Positions 1 to 7,941 of a DNA stretch of 64,000 nt are shown one piece after another (within the stretch, counting starts at the first letter, position 1; the number at the start of each line of letters is the position of its first letter). Where the stretch lies: assembly GCA_963850095.1 (NCBI GenBank), contig CAWKJX010000004.1, forward strand, positions 124,001 through 188,000. The letters run 5' to 3'. The notes under the pieces are model-generated. The model made no database searches. It had not been told where the DNA came from and saw nothing but the letters and a program-made list of their open reading frames with translations. Source of the stretch: Bog-473 sp963850095. Lineage in GTDB: Bacteria > Actinomycetota > Acidimicrobiia > Acidimicrobiales > RAAP-2. The position numbers and the translations under genes were made by a program.

Positions 1-547
1 GAGGAAGCGCGCCACCTCGGCCGCGCCGGCCCGCTCGGCCAGGTCGGGGCGGTTGTTCGTGATCCACTCCTCAATCGACACCTGGAACGTGGAGAAGAGG
101 TCGAGCCCGACGTTGCGGGCCGTCTCGTCGCCGCGGATGGCCTCGCCCACCATGAGGCGGACGAAGTCGTCCACCTGGAACATGGACACAATGATGTCGG
201 CCAGCATGGCGGCCAGGGTCGAGCCCTCCAGCGCTTCGGCGTCGGGCAGCGAGTGGACGGCGCGCACCGGGAGGAAGCCCTGCTCGACCAGGACGGCTTC
301 GAGGAGGTCGCGCTTGGAGGGGAAGTAGTGGTAGAGCGAGGCCACGTTCAGGCCGGCGGCCGAGGCCAGGTCGCGCATGCTCGTGCCGTCGACGCCGCGC
401 TGGGCCATCAGCGACAGCGCGATCTGCAAAATGCGGCGCCGGGTGGCGGAGCCCTCCCCGGGAGTGTCGGTGGCGCTCTGTGATGTACGGCTCGCCTCGC
501 GGGGCCGGCCGGCCGGAGCCGGTGCCGCTGGCGTCGACGTCCTTCAT
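1..547 (-). CDS. TetR-family transcriptional regulator (C-terminus cut by window edge; start unresolved)
   Basis: Minus-strand reading gives a TetR helix-turn-helix: ATRRRILQIA, then GTSMRDLASAAGLNVASLY and HYFPSKRDLLEAVL, followed by a mostly helical ligand domain that runs off the left edge. The HTH frame is open from position 543 down but has no ATG or GTG before the domain; the only in-frame start is a TTG at 427-429, which would cut into helix 1. An ATG at 545-547 lies one base out of frame, so a single-base shift in the GC-rich run around 495-540 is likely (inference). It diverges from the P450 gene, with a TGAC-N6-GTCA site at 824-837 between them, so it is a candidate local repressor. 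Family is clear; ligand is unknown. Confidence 0.8.
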
Positions 548-882
548 GGACGCCGCCGTCGGCCCGTGCAGCTGATTTTGCGGCCTGACAACGGTCCGCA
601 CCCCATTCTTCCCCCAAGTTCCGCTCCGCCTGGCAACCCTCCGCCCTCCTTTTCTCCCTCTCCGCTCAACCCGCCGCTCCGACGACCCCGGTGCCCTGGG
701 GTTTTCCTCCACGAACGCCCGGGCTCGACCACACCCGAACACCCAGTTCGACAGCTTCTTTCACTCTTTGCTGAAACCGGGCGCCCCTTCGGGTGGGTCA
801 TCCGAACGCTCGTTTGGTATATATGACACGGGAGTCAGAGAACTTCCCGGCCGACACCCAACCTAGGGGGTACACGAAGCAG
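548..882. other. Intergenic region between TetR and P450
   Basis: This divergent spacer of about 335 bp holds no convincing gene. It contains an AT-rich stretch with TATATA at 818-823, the 14-bp operator-like element at 824-837, and a purine-rich AGGGGG at 865-870 that could serve as ribosome binding site for the P450 start at 883. Confidence 0.6.
824..837 (+). promoter_or_regulatory. Operator-like element, site 1 (TGACACGGGAGTCA)
   Basis: Imperfect 14-bp dyad with TGAC and GTCA arms six bases apart, just downstream of TATATA. The same arms and spacing occur at 6603-6616, 28908-28921, 43525-43538 and 48569-48582, each at a control region. A TetR-type operator is the simplest reading; binding is not shown. 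Confidence 0.55.
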
Positions 883-2118
883 ATGCCAGGAATCGAGACG
901 GCGGACTCGACGGCGGTGCCGTTCGATCCCTACGAATTGAAGGACGTGGTCGGCGGGACCCTGCGCGATCCGTACCCGTTGCTGCACCAGCTGTGCCGGC
1001 AGTCGCCCGTACACACCGGGCCTATCGATCTGGGCGAGGGCACCGACCCGCTCGACCCCTCGAGGCCGCCGCCCGTCACCGTCTTCGGCTTCGACGAGGT
1101 GGTCCAGGTGCTGCGTGACAACGAGACGTTCTCGTCGTGCGTCTACACGGACGTCATGGGCATCGTCATGGGCCGCACCATCCTGGAGATGGACGAGCCC
1201 GAGCACCGCGCCATCCGGGCGCTCGTGGCGCCGAGCTTCCGCTCCAAGATGCTCGAGCGCTGGGAGGAGGATCTGGTCGCCGTCGTGGTCAACGAGCTCA
1301 TCGACTCCTTCATCGACGACGGCCGCACCGACCTGGTGCGCACGGTCATGTTCAACTTCCCGGTCCAGGTCATCGCCCGCATCCTCGGGCTGCCGCGCGA
1401 GGACTACCCGCGCTTCCAGCGCTGGGCCCTCGAGCTCACCAGCGTCGCCGCCAACTGGGATCGGGGCGTGGCCGCCTCGGTTGCCCTGCGGGACTACTTC
1501 GCGGAGGTCATGGCCGAGCGCCGGGCCCGGCCGGGCGACGACCTCATCAGCGACCTGGTGCGCGCCGAGGTGGAGGGCGAGCACCTCAGCGACGAGGAGA
1601 TCTACTCGTTCCTGCGCCTGCTGCTCCCGGCCGGCGTCGAGACGACCTACCGGGCCACGGGCAGCCTGCTCTTCGCGCTGCTCAACGACCGGGCCCAGTT
1701 CGACGCGCTCTACGAGAACCGCGACCTGTTCGCGCAGGCCTTCGAGGAGACGGTGCGCTGGGAGCCGCCGGTCACGCTCATTCTGCGGCGGGCCGCCCGC
1801 GACGCCGAGCTGGCCGGGGTGGCGATCGAGCAGGGGGCGGACATCGCGCTGCTCATCGGGGCGGCCAACCGCGACGAGCGCAAGTACGCCGACCCGGACC
1901 GCTACGACATGTTCCGGTCGCAGCGCCAGCACGTCGGGTTCGGCTTCGGCGTCCACGTCTGCCTCGGCATGCATCTGGCCCGCATGGAGTCGCGCGTGGC
2001 CATCAACACGCTGTTCGACCGGCTCGGGCGGTTCACGCTCGACCCGGAGGCGGAGCCGCCCCACATCGAGGGGCTGGCCTTCCGGTCGCCGCTCTCGCTG
2101 CCGGTGGTGTTCCGGTAG
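883..2118 (+). CDS. Cytochrome P450 monooxygenase
   Basis: Soluble bacterial P450 of 411 residues. Visible family signatures are the I-helix oxygen-binding AGVETT near residues 250-255, the K-helix ExxR at E289-R292, and the heme loop FGFGVHVCLG with the cysteine ligand at C360. It should hydroxylate a lipophilic substrate using electrons from a ferredoxin such as the one encoded at 3421. The start at 883 is chosen because AGGGGG lies 12 nt upstream; an in-frame ATG at 823 would place the operator-like element inside the gene. The linked thiolase, ferredoxin and acyl-CoA dehydrogenases resemble the CYP125-type steroid side-chain setting, but the exact CYP family and substrate cannot be read from the sequence. 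Confidence 0.93.
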   Translation: MPGIETADSTAVPFDPYELKDVVGGTLRDPYPLLHQLCRQSPVHTGPIDLGEGTDPLDPSRPPPVTVFGFDEVVQVLRDNETFSSCVYTDVMGIVMGRTILEMDEPEHRAIRALVAPSFRSKMLERWEEDLVAVVVNELIDSFIDDGRTDLVRTVMFNFPVQVIARILGLPREDYPRFQRWALELTSVAANWDRGVAASVALRDYFAEVMAERRARPGDDLISDLVRAEVEGEHLSDEEIYSFLRLLLPAGVETTYRATGSLLFALLNDRAQFDALYENRDLFAQAFEETVRWEPPVTLILRRAARDAELAGVAIEQGADIALLIGAANRDERKYADPDRYDMFRSQRQHVGFGFGVHVCLGMHLARMESRVAINTLFDRLGRFTLDPEAEPPHIEGLAFRSPLSLPVVFR

Positions 2119-2171
2119 GTTTCGGGCCGATGGCCACCGCCTGTCTTCATTTCCGAGCGACCTAGGCGTCC

Positions 2172-3341
2172 ATGTCGTCCTCCAACCCGCTGCGCGACGC
2201 CGCGGCCATCGTGGGGATCGGGCAGACCGAGTTCGCCAAGTCGATCGACCGGCCCGAGGCCCAGCTGGCCGCCGAGGCGGTGGTGGCCGCCCTGCGCGAC
2301 GCCGGCATCGCCCCCTCCGAGGTGGACGGCCTGTCGTCGTTCACCATGGAGACGACCGACGAGGTCACGCTGGCCAAGACGATCGGGGCGGGCGACATCA
2401 CCTACTTCTCCCAGGTCGGCTACGGCGGCGGTGCCGGCTGCGCCACCATCGGGCACGCCGCCATGGCCATCGCCACCGGCCAGGCCGAGGTGGTGGTGGC
2501 CTGGCGCGCCCGCAAGCGGGGGGCCCGGTCGTCGCGGCCCTGGGCCGTGGCGCCCTCGCGGCTGCCCATTCAGGCGCAGTGGACGCGGCCGTTCGGCCTG
2601 CTGCGCCCGGTGGACGAGGTGGCCATGCTGGCCCGGCGCTACCTCTACGAGTACGGGGGCGGGCGCGAGAGCCTGGCCGAGGTGGCCCTGGCGGCGCGGG
2701 CCCACGCCAACCGCAACCCGGCCGCGCTGATGTACGAGAAGACGATGACCCTCGACGACTACATGGACGCCCGCTACATCAGCGAGCCGCTCTGCCTCTT
2801 CGACAACTGCCTGGAGACCGACGGCGCGCTGGCCGCCGTCCTGGTCTCGGCCGACCGCGCCCGTGACTGCCCGCACCCGCCTGCGCTGGTTCACGCATTC
2901 GGGCAGGGCCTGCACCGCCAGCACGAGTCGATGGTCAACTACTACTGCGACGACCCGCTGACCGGGCCGGCCTGGACGGCGGCGGCCAAGCTGTGGTCCC
3001 AGTCCGAGCTCGGACCGGCCGACATCGACGTGGCCCAGATCTACGACGCCTTCACGCCGCTCATCCTGCTCTCGCTCGAGGGCTACGGCTTCTGCCGCCG
3101 CGGCGAGGCGGCCGACTTCGTGGCCGACGGGAACCTGCGCTGGGACACCGGCGCCCTGCCCACCAACACCTCGGGTGGCGGGCTGTCCGAGGCCTACGTG
3201 CACGGCTTCAACCTCGTCACCGAGGGCGTGCGCCAGCTGCGGGGCACCTCCACCAGCCAGGTACCGGGTGCCAGCACGTGCCTGGTCACCTCGGGCGAGG
3301 GCGTGCCCACCAGCGCGCTGGTGCTGCGGTCGGCGGCGTAG
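2172..3341 (+). CDS. Thiolase-like lipid-transfer protein (SCP2-thiolase/Ltp family)
   Basis: 389-residue thiolase-fold protein. It begins with the usual AAIVGIGQTEF, has GGGAGCATIGHAAMAI near residue 90, IYDAFTPL in the C-terminal half and NTSGGGLSEAYVHG near the end, all hallmarks of the Ltp branch of actinobacteria. Members act in the last C-C bond cleavage of side-chain beta-oxidation (thiolytic or retro-aldol). Here it follows the P450 by about 50 bp and precedes a ferredoxin, so it is likely co-transcribed. No DUF35 partner is adjacent; one is encoded at 32435 next to a paralogue. Exact reaction is inferred from family and context. Confidence 0.85.
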   Translation: MSSSNPLRDAAAIVGIGQTEFAKSIDRPEAQLAAEAVVAALRDAGIAPSEVDGLSSFTMETTDEVTLAKTIGAGDITYFSQVGYGGGAGCATIGHAAMAIATGQAEVVVAWRARKRGARSSRPWAVAPSRLPIQAQWTRPFGLLRPVDEVAMLARRYLYEYGGGRESLAEVALAARAHANRNPAALMYEKTMTLDDYMDARYISEPLCLFDNCLETDGALAAVLVSADRARDCPHPPALVHAFGQGLHRQHESMVNYYCDDPLTGPAWTAAAKLWSQSELGPADIDVAQIYDAFTPLILLSLEGYGFCRRGEAADFVADGNLRWDTGALPTNTSGGGLSEAYVHGFNLVTEGVRQLRGTSTSQVPGASTCLVTSGEGVPTSALVLRSAA

Positions 3342-3348
3342 GCCGGGC

Positions 3349-3403
3349 GGACGAGGGTCGAGCCGACGAGGGTCGAGCGGACGAGGGTCGAGTGGACGAG
3401 GAA
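3349..3403 (+). repeat. 15-bp tandem repeat, about 3.7 copies
   Basis: Units of GGACGAGGGTCGAGC type start at 3349, 3364, 3379 and 3394 (the last is partial). They fill the gap between the thiolase stop and the ferredoxin start, ending just before the purine-rich leader GGAGGGACGG of the ferredoxin gene. Confidence 0.9.
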
Positions 3404-3420
3404 AGCGGAGGGACGGAGCC

Positions 3421-3660
3421 ATGAGCGAGGAAACACGGATTTTCGAGATCCGCATCGACGTCGAGCGCTGCATGGGCTCGGGCAACTGCATGTTCTGGGC
3501 GCCCGAGACCTTCGACCTGGCCGACGAGGGGCATGCGGTCGTGCTCGACCCGGCCGCCAGCGACGAGGAGCGTCTGCGCATTGCCGCCCAGGGCTGCCCG
3601 GTGGGCGCCATTTCGCTGTGGCGCCACGGCGTCGAAGTAGGACTCGAGGAGAAGGCCTAG
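3421..3660 (+). CDS. 3Fe-4S ferredoxin
   Basis: 79-residue ferredoxin with cysteines C17, C23 and C59 in a CX5C...CP arrangement (CMGSGNC, then GCPVGAI). This is the single-cluster 3Fe-4S type that donates electrons to actinobacterial P450s. The middle cysteine of a 4Fe-4S motif is absent, as expected for this type. It is very likely the electron carrier for the P450 at 883. GGAGGGACGG sits directly upstream as ribosome binding site. The stop codon TAG overlaps the GTG start of the next gene (TAGTG), indicating translational coupling. Confidence 0.92.
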   Translation: MSEETRIFEIRIDVERCMGSGNCMFWAPETFDLADEGHAVVLDPAASDEERLRIAAQGCPVGAISLWRHGVEVGLEEKA

Positions 3661-6143
3661 TGCCCATCGCCGTCACCGAAGAGCACGAGTCGCTGCGCCG
3701 CACGGCCGAGCGTTGGCTGCAGGCGCACTGCCCGCCCGAGGTGCCGCGACGTGTGGCCGAGGCGGCTGCGTCCGAGACGTCGAGCGCGGACACCGGTGGG
3801 GACACAGACGGCGAAAAACAGACGGCGAAACAGACGGCGAAACAGACGGCGAAACAGACGGCGAAACAGACGGGGACGGCCGGGGGATTCCGGACGTGTG
3901 GCAGCAGATGGCCGCTCAGGGCTGGCTCGGCCTGCACGTGCCCGAGGCATACGGCGGGCAGGGCTTCACGCTGGCCGAGACCGCCGTGGTGGTCGAGGAG
4001 CTCGGGCACGCGCTGTTCCCCGGTCCGCTGCTGCCGACACTGCTGGTGTCGGCCGCCCTGGTCGGCCATCCCGACGAACGGGCGCGCGCCGCCTATCTGC
4101 CCGGCCTGGCCGACGGCAGCGTGACGGCGGCGGTGGCGCTGGGCGCCGAGCCGCTTCGAGCCGGCGCCGGCGGCCGCGGTGGTGGAGGTGGTGGCGGAAG
4201 TGGTGGCGGTGGCGGTGGCGGTGAGGGCGCCCGCGATCACCGTCCGCGGCACCCTCCGGCCCGTGCTCGGCCTGCCGACGGCCCGCCTGATCCTGGTCCC
4301 GGTCGAGCGGGAGGACGGGAAGGGGGACGGGGAGGACGACGGCCCCACCTGGTGGCTGCTCGACCGCGAACTGCTGGGGGACGCACTGGCGGTGCAGGCG
4401 TTGCCCGCCCTCGACGGCACCCGCGCCCTCGGCCAGCTCGAGATCGCCGGCGACGGGCTCGAGCTTTCGTCCGACCGGCACGTCGCCGTGCGCGACGCGC
4501 AGGTGCGTGGCCTGTCCCTCCTATTGGCGGCGGCCGAGTGTGCCGGCATCGCCCGCTGGTGCCTGAGCACGGCGTCGGACTACGCCAAGGTGCGCGTCCA
4601 GTTCGGCCGGCCCATCGGCCAGTTCCAGGCGGTCAAGCACGCGCTGGCCGACATGGTGGTGGCCGTGGAGCAGACCGCTGCGGTGGCGTGGGACGCCGCG
4701 GCCGTCTGGAGTGAGGACGCCGGCACCGCAGCCGGCGCGGGCGCGAGCGGCGGAGACGCCGAGGCGGAGGCCACGCGCCAGCTGAGCGCGCGCATCGCCG
4801 GCGCCCTGGCGCTGGAAGCGGCGGCGCACTGCACCAAGCAGTGCATCCAGACGCTCGGCGGCATCGGCTTCACCTGGGAGCACGACGCGCACTTCTACCT
4901 CAAGCGCGCCATGGCCAACCTGCAGCTGGTGGCCGGCGGCGACCCGGGGTCGCTCGAGCAGGAGGTGGCCGCGCTGGCCGTGGACGGCGCCCGGCGCAAC
5001 CTCGTGGCCGACCTGCCCGAGGAGGCCGAGGCCTACCGGGCCGAGATCCGCCGTGTCGTGGCCGACGTGAAGGCGGTCGGGGCCGGGGCCGGCGATCCCG
5101 GCGGCATGGAGCAGCGCGCCGCGCTGGCCGAGGCCGGCCTGATCAGCCCGCACTGGCCCCCGCCCTGGGGCCGCGGTGCCTCCCCGCTCGAGCAGCTCGT
5201 CATCGACGAGGAGCTGGCGGCGGCCGGCGTGGCCCGCCCGCACCTGGCCGTGGGCGCCTGGGCGCTGCCCACCCTCATCGCCCACGGCACGGCCGAGCAG
5301 CAGGAGCGCTGGGTCAGGCCGACGCTGCTGGGCCGGCTCAGCTGGTGCCAGCTCTTCAGCGAGCCGGGCGCCGGTTCCGACCTGGCGGCGCTGAGCACCC
5401 GAGCGGAGCGGGTCGAGGGCGGGTACGTGCTCAACGGGCAGAAGGTGTGGACGTCGCTGGCCCAGATCGCCGACTTCGGCATCTGCCTGGCCCGCACCGA
5501 CCCCTCGGTGCCCAAGCACGCCGGCATCACCTATTTCGTCGTGGACATGCGCACCGAGGGCATCGACATCCGGCCATTGCGCGAGCTCACCGGCGCCGCC
5601 ATGTTCAACGAGGTCTTCTTCGACGACGTGTTCGTCCCCGACGACGCCGTCATCGGCGCGCCCGGCGACGGCTGGCGCATCGGGCGCACGACGCTGGCCA
5701 ACGAGCGCGTGTCCATGTCGTCCGGCGCGTCGTTCGGCAACGGCCTCGAGTCGGTCATCCGGGCCGTGTCCCGCCGCGCCGAGTCCGGCGCGCCCGTGCC
5801 GGCCTCCCTCCAGGTCCGCCTGGGCCACCTCATGGCCGAAGCCCAGTCGGTGGCGCTGCTGGGCCACCGCTCCACGCTGGCCACGCTGTCGGGCGTCGAC
5901 CCGGGCAGCGGCTCGAGCGTGCGCAAGCTCCTCGGTGTCGAGCACGAGCAGCGGGTCCAGGAGATCGGCATGGCCCTCTACGGCGCCGGCGCCGCCGTGC
6001 TCGACGGCAAGGCGCAGCGTTGGGAGGAGGGCTTCTTGTCCACCCGCTGCCTCACCATCGCCGGCGGCACCAGCGAGGTGCAGCGCAACGTGATCGCCGA
6101 GCGCATTTTGGGCCAGCCCAAGGACCCCGAGCCCGGGGCCTGA
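3660..6143 (+). CDS. Fused two-domain acyl-CoA dehydrogenase, FadE34-like, with two frameshifts
   Basis: Single gene for two tandem ACAD halves, like mycobacterial FadE34 (about 710 residues); here about 828 codons because of two low-complexity inserts. Half one runs from VTEEHESLRRTAERW through HVPEAYGGQGF to TLGGIGFTWEHDAHFYLKRA; half two runs from EQRAALAEAGL through WCQLFSEPGAGSDLAALS to CLTIAGGTSEVQRN. The reading frame breaks twice. At 3814-3818 a run of five A in the first 12-bp repeat turns an ETDG repeat into a KQTA repeat. At about 4165-4225 a GGTGGC-rich repeat moves the frame back. The first and last parts share one frame and the middle is shifted, so it is either a real pseudogene or two sequence errors. 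Role by family: dehydrogenation of steroid-like side-chain CoA esters. Confidence 0.8.
3804..3875 (+). repeat. 12-bp tandem repeat inside the ACAD gene
   Basis: Five to six units of CAGACGGCGAAA. The first unit carries two extra A (3814-3818), giving a +2 shift. Read in the conserved frame the array encodes repeated Glu-Thr-Asp-Gly. It sits in a variable segment between the first helices and the conserved HVPEAYGG motif. Confidence 0.9.
4165..4225 (+). repeat. GGTGGC-type simple repeat inside the ACAD gene
   Basis: Glycine-coding GGTGGC/GGTGGA repeats within the first ACAD half, giving a poly-Gly/Ser linker in one frame. The conserved ACAD reading changes frame here, returning to the frame of the gene start. 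Confidence 0.8.
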
Positions 6144-6153
6144 GCCGCCCACC

Positions 6154-6186
6154 CCGGGCGCCGGCCGGGCGCCGGCCGGGCGCCGG
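6154..6186 (+). repeat. 11-bp tandem repeat, three copies
   Basis: Three exact copies of CCGGGCGCCGG (6154-6164, 6165-6175, 6176-6186) between the fused ACAD and the CMD gene. The unit is self-complementary in its core, so it may also form a hairpin. It ends directly at the TACGAT box of the next gene. Confidence 0.9.
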
Positions 6187-6200
6187 TACGATGCCGGGCC

Positions 6201-6605
6201 ATGAGCCCGGAAGACCCCGACGAGTCGCTCGACTACGACGTCGAGGAGGAAATCTGGCCGTTCCCCTCGGAGAAGTTCCTCAACGAGTGGGCACCAGGCG
6301 TCCTGAAGGCACAGAACGCCTGGATGGCCTCCATCGACTCGCTGCGCGCGCCCGATCGCAAGACGCACGAGCTCATCCGCATGGTGTGCACCGTCATCGC
6401 GCGCCAGCCCGGAGGCGTGCAGCGCCACGCCCGCCTGGCCGCCGAGGTCGGCGCCACCTGGGACGACATCGCCGGGTCGATTCTGCTCACCGAGCCCGCC
6501 TTCGGGATTGTGCTGGCCATCCAGGCCCTGCCGGCGGCCCGGCGCGGCTTCAAGCAGGGCACGGCGGTGCCCCGCGACGACGAGGACGACTCGCCCGCCG
6601 ACTGA
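6201..6605 (+). CDS. Carboxymuconolactone decarboxylase (CMD/AhpD-like) family protein
   Basis: 134-residue, all-helical CMD-fold protein with the conserved region HELIRMVCTVIARQPGG followed by VQRHARLAAEVGATWDDI. The CXXC redox pair of AhpD peroxidases is missing (PGGVQRH in its place), so a peroxidase role is unlikely. A TACGAT box at 6187-6192, 8 nt before the ATG, suggests a leaderless transcript and supports this start. It lies between two ACAD genes in the same direction. Function is not known; related small CMD proteins are common in aromatic and lipid catabolic operons. Confidence 0.8.
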   Translation: MSPEDPDESLDYDVEEEIWPFPSEKFLNEWAPGVLKAQNAWMASIDSLRAPDRKTHELIRMVCTVIARQPGGVQRHARLAAEVGATWDDIAGSILLTEPAFGIVLAIQALPAARRGFKQGTAVPRDDEDDSPAD

Positions 6606-6616
6606 CGCCCATGTCA
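6603..6616 (-). promoter_or_regulatory. Operator-like element, site 5 (TGACGCCCATGTCA)
   Basis: 14-bp TGAC-N6-GTCA element overlapping the stop codon of the CMD gene and ending 9 nt before the start of the next ACAD. On the minus strand it reads TGACATGGGCGTCA, sharing TGACA with sites 1-4. Confidence 0.5.
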
Positions 6617-6625
6617 TAGTTGGCC

Positions 6626-7888
6626 ATGCGTCTCGCCCCCGACGAATCGGTGGCCCGGTTCCGCGCCGGTTTCGAGGCGTGGCTCGACGAGCACCTGCCC
6701 TCGGCCGACGCCGTCGAGGCCGATCCCCGGCGCAGCTCGTCGCACCTGCCCGGGTGGGCCCGCACCTTCCAGCGCGAGATGTTCGAGGCCGGCTACCTGG
6801 TGCCCGGCTGGCCCCCGGAGCTCGGCGGCTGCAACGCCACGCCCGAGGAGCAGATGGCCTACTTCGAGGTCATCGCCGGGCGGATGGCCCCGCGCTCGCT
6901 CAACCCCCAGGGCATCAACATCTGCGCCGCCTCCATCGTCGAGTTCGGCACCGACGAGCAGAAGGAGCGCTTCGTCGTCCCGACGCTGAAGGGCGAAATC
7001 ACCTGGTGCGTCGGCATGAGCGAACCCAACGCCGGCAGCGACCTGGCCTCGCTCACCACCAGGGCCGAGCGGCGGGGCGACACGTTCGTCGTCAACGGGC
7101 AGAAGGTGTGGACGTCGGGGGCGCACGAGTCGGACTGGTGCATGTGCTACGTGCGCACAGACCCCGAGGCACCCAAGCACCGCGGCATCAGCGTCCTCAT
7201 CGTCGACATGCAGACGCCGGGCATCACGTGCCGGCCACTGCCCGAGCTGACCGACCAGCATCACGTGGACTTCAACGAGGTGTTCTTCAGCGACGTCGAG
7301 GTGCCGGCGGAGAACCTCCTGGGCGAGCTGAACAACGGCTGGACGGTCAGCCAGGGGTCGCTGCGCCACGAGCGGGCGATGCTCTGGGTCATGAACACCT
7401 CCAAAATGGAACGCACCCTCAAGGGCCTGGTGCGGCTGGCCCAGCGGCCCGCGGCCGGGGCCGGGGGCGCCAAGCTGGGTGACGACCCACGCGTGGCCGA
7501 GGCGATCGCGCGCATCGCCACCGACACGGCGGCCATGCGCTGCCTCGGGTACCGGGGCTTCGCCAAGGCGACCCGCGGCGAAATGCCCCCCGAGCACCTG
7601 GTGCTCAAGCTGTTCACCAGCGAGACCGAGCAGCGGGCCTGCCTGCTGGCCCAGGAGTCCCTCGGCGTCGACGGCCTCGACCTCGACGGGGCGGGACCCA
7701 ACCGGCTGACCGAGTGGGACCTGGCCCATCTGCCCCCCGAGCAAGTCGAGTCGGGTGCCATGAACTCGTTCTACGACGGGGCCTGGCCGGTGCAGTACCT
7801 GCGCTCGTTCGCCGGCACCATCGCCGGGGGCACGTCGGAGATCCAGCGCAACATTGTGGCCGAGCGTCTGCTCGGGCTGCCCCGTTGA
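6626..7888 (+). CDS. Acyl-CoA dehydrogenase
   Basis: 420-residue ACAD with N-terminal helical, middle beta and C-terminal helical domains. Motifs are WCVGMSEPNAGSDLASLTTR with VNGQKVWTSGAHESDW in the FAD-binding middle domain, and SFAGTIAGGTSEIQRNIVAE near the C-terminus. An in-frame TTG at 6620 would add two residues; ATG 6626 is preferred. The operator-like site at 6603-6616 lies immediately upstream, so this gene may have its own regulated promoter. The substrate is an acyl-CoA; the branch is unassigned. Confidence 0.92.
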   Translation: MRLAPDESVARFRAGFEAWLDEHLPSADAVEADPRRSSSHLPGWARTFQREMFEAGYLVPGWPPELGGCNATPEEQMAYFEVIAGRMAPRSLNPQGINICAASIVEFGTDEQKERFVVPTLKGEITWCVGMSEPNAGSDLASLTTRAERRGDTFVVNGQKVWTSGAHESDWCMCYVRTDPEAPKHRGISVLIVDMQTPGITCRPLPELTDQHHVDFNEVFFSDVEVPAENLLGELNNGWTVSQGSLRHERAMLWVMNTSKMERTLKGLVRLAQRPAAGAGGAKLGDDPRVAEAIARIATDTAAMRCLGYRGFAKATRGEMPPEHLVLKLFTSETEQRACLLAQESLGVDGLDLDGAGPNRLTEWDLAHLPPEQVESGAMNSFYDGAWPVQYLRSFAGTIAGGTSEIQRNIVAERLLGLPR

Positions 7889-7941
7889 CCAGCAGCCGGT
7901 GACCCGGCGGCGTCGCGGGCGCGCCGCGTAGGCTCCGCAGC

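Noticed and set aside
1115..2866. Very long arginine/serine-rich open frames on both strands
   Set aside because: They are shadows of the P450 and thiolase genes in high-GC DNA: composition is dominated by Arg, Ser, Pro and Ala and no family motif appears. The same applies to long antisense frames elsewhere in the window.
3804..3875. Phase-variable switch by change in repeat number
   Set aside because: The unit is 12 bp (and the second repeat 6 bp), so gain or loss of whole units does not change the frame. Only the extra A bases in one unit do, which fits an isolated indel better than a repeat-number switch.
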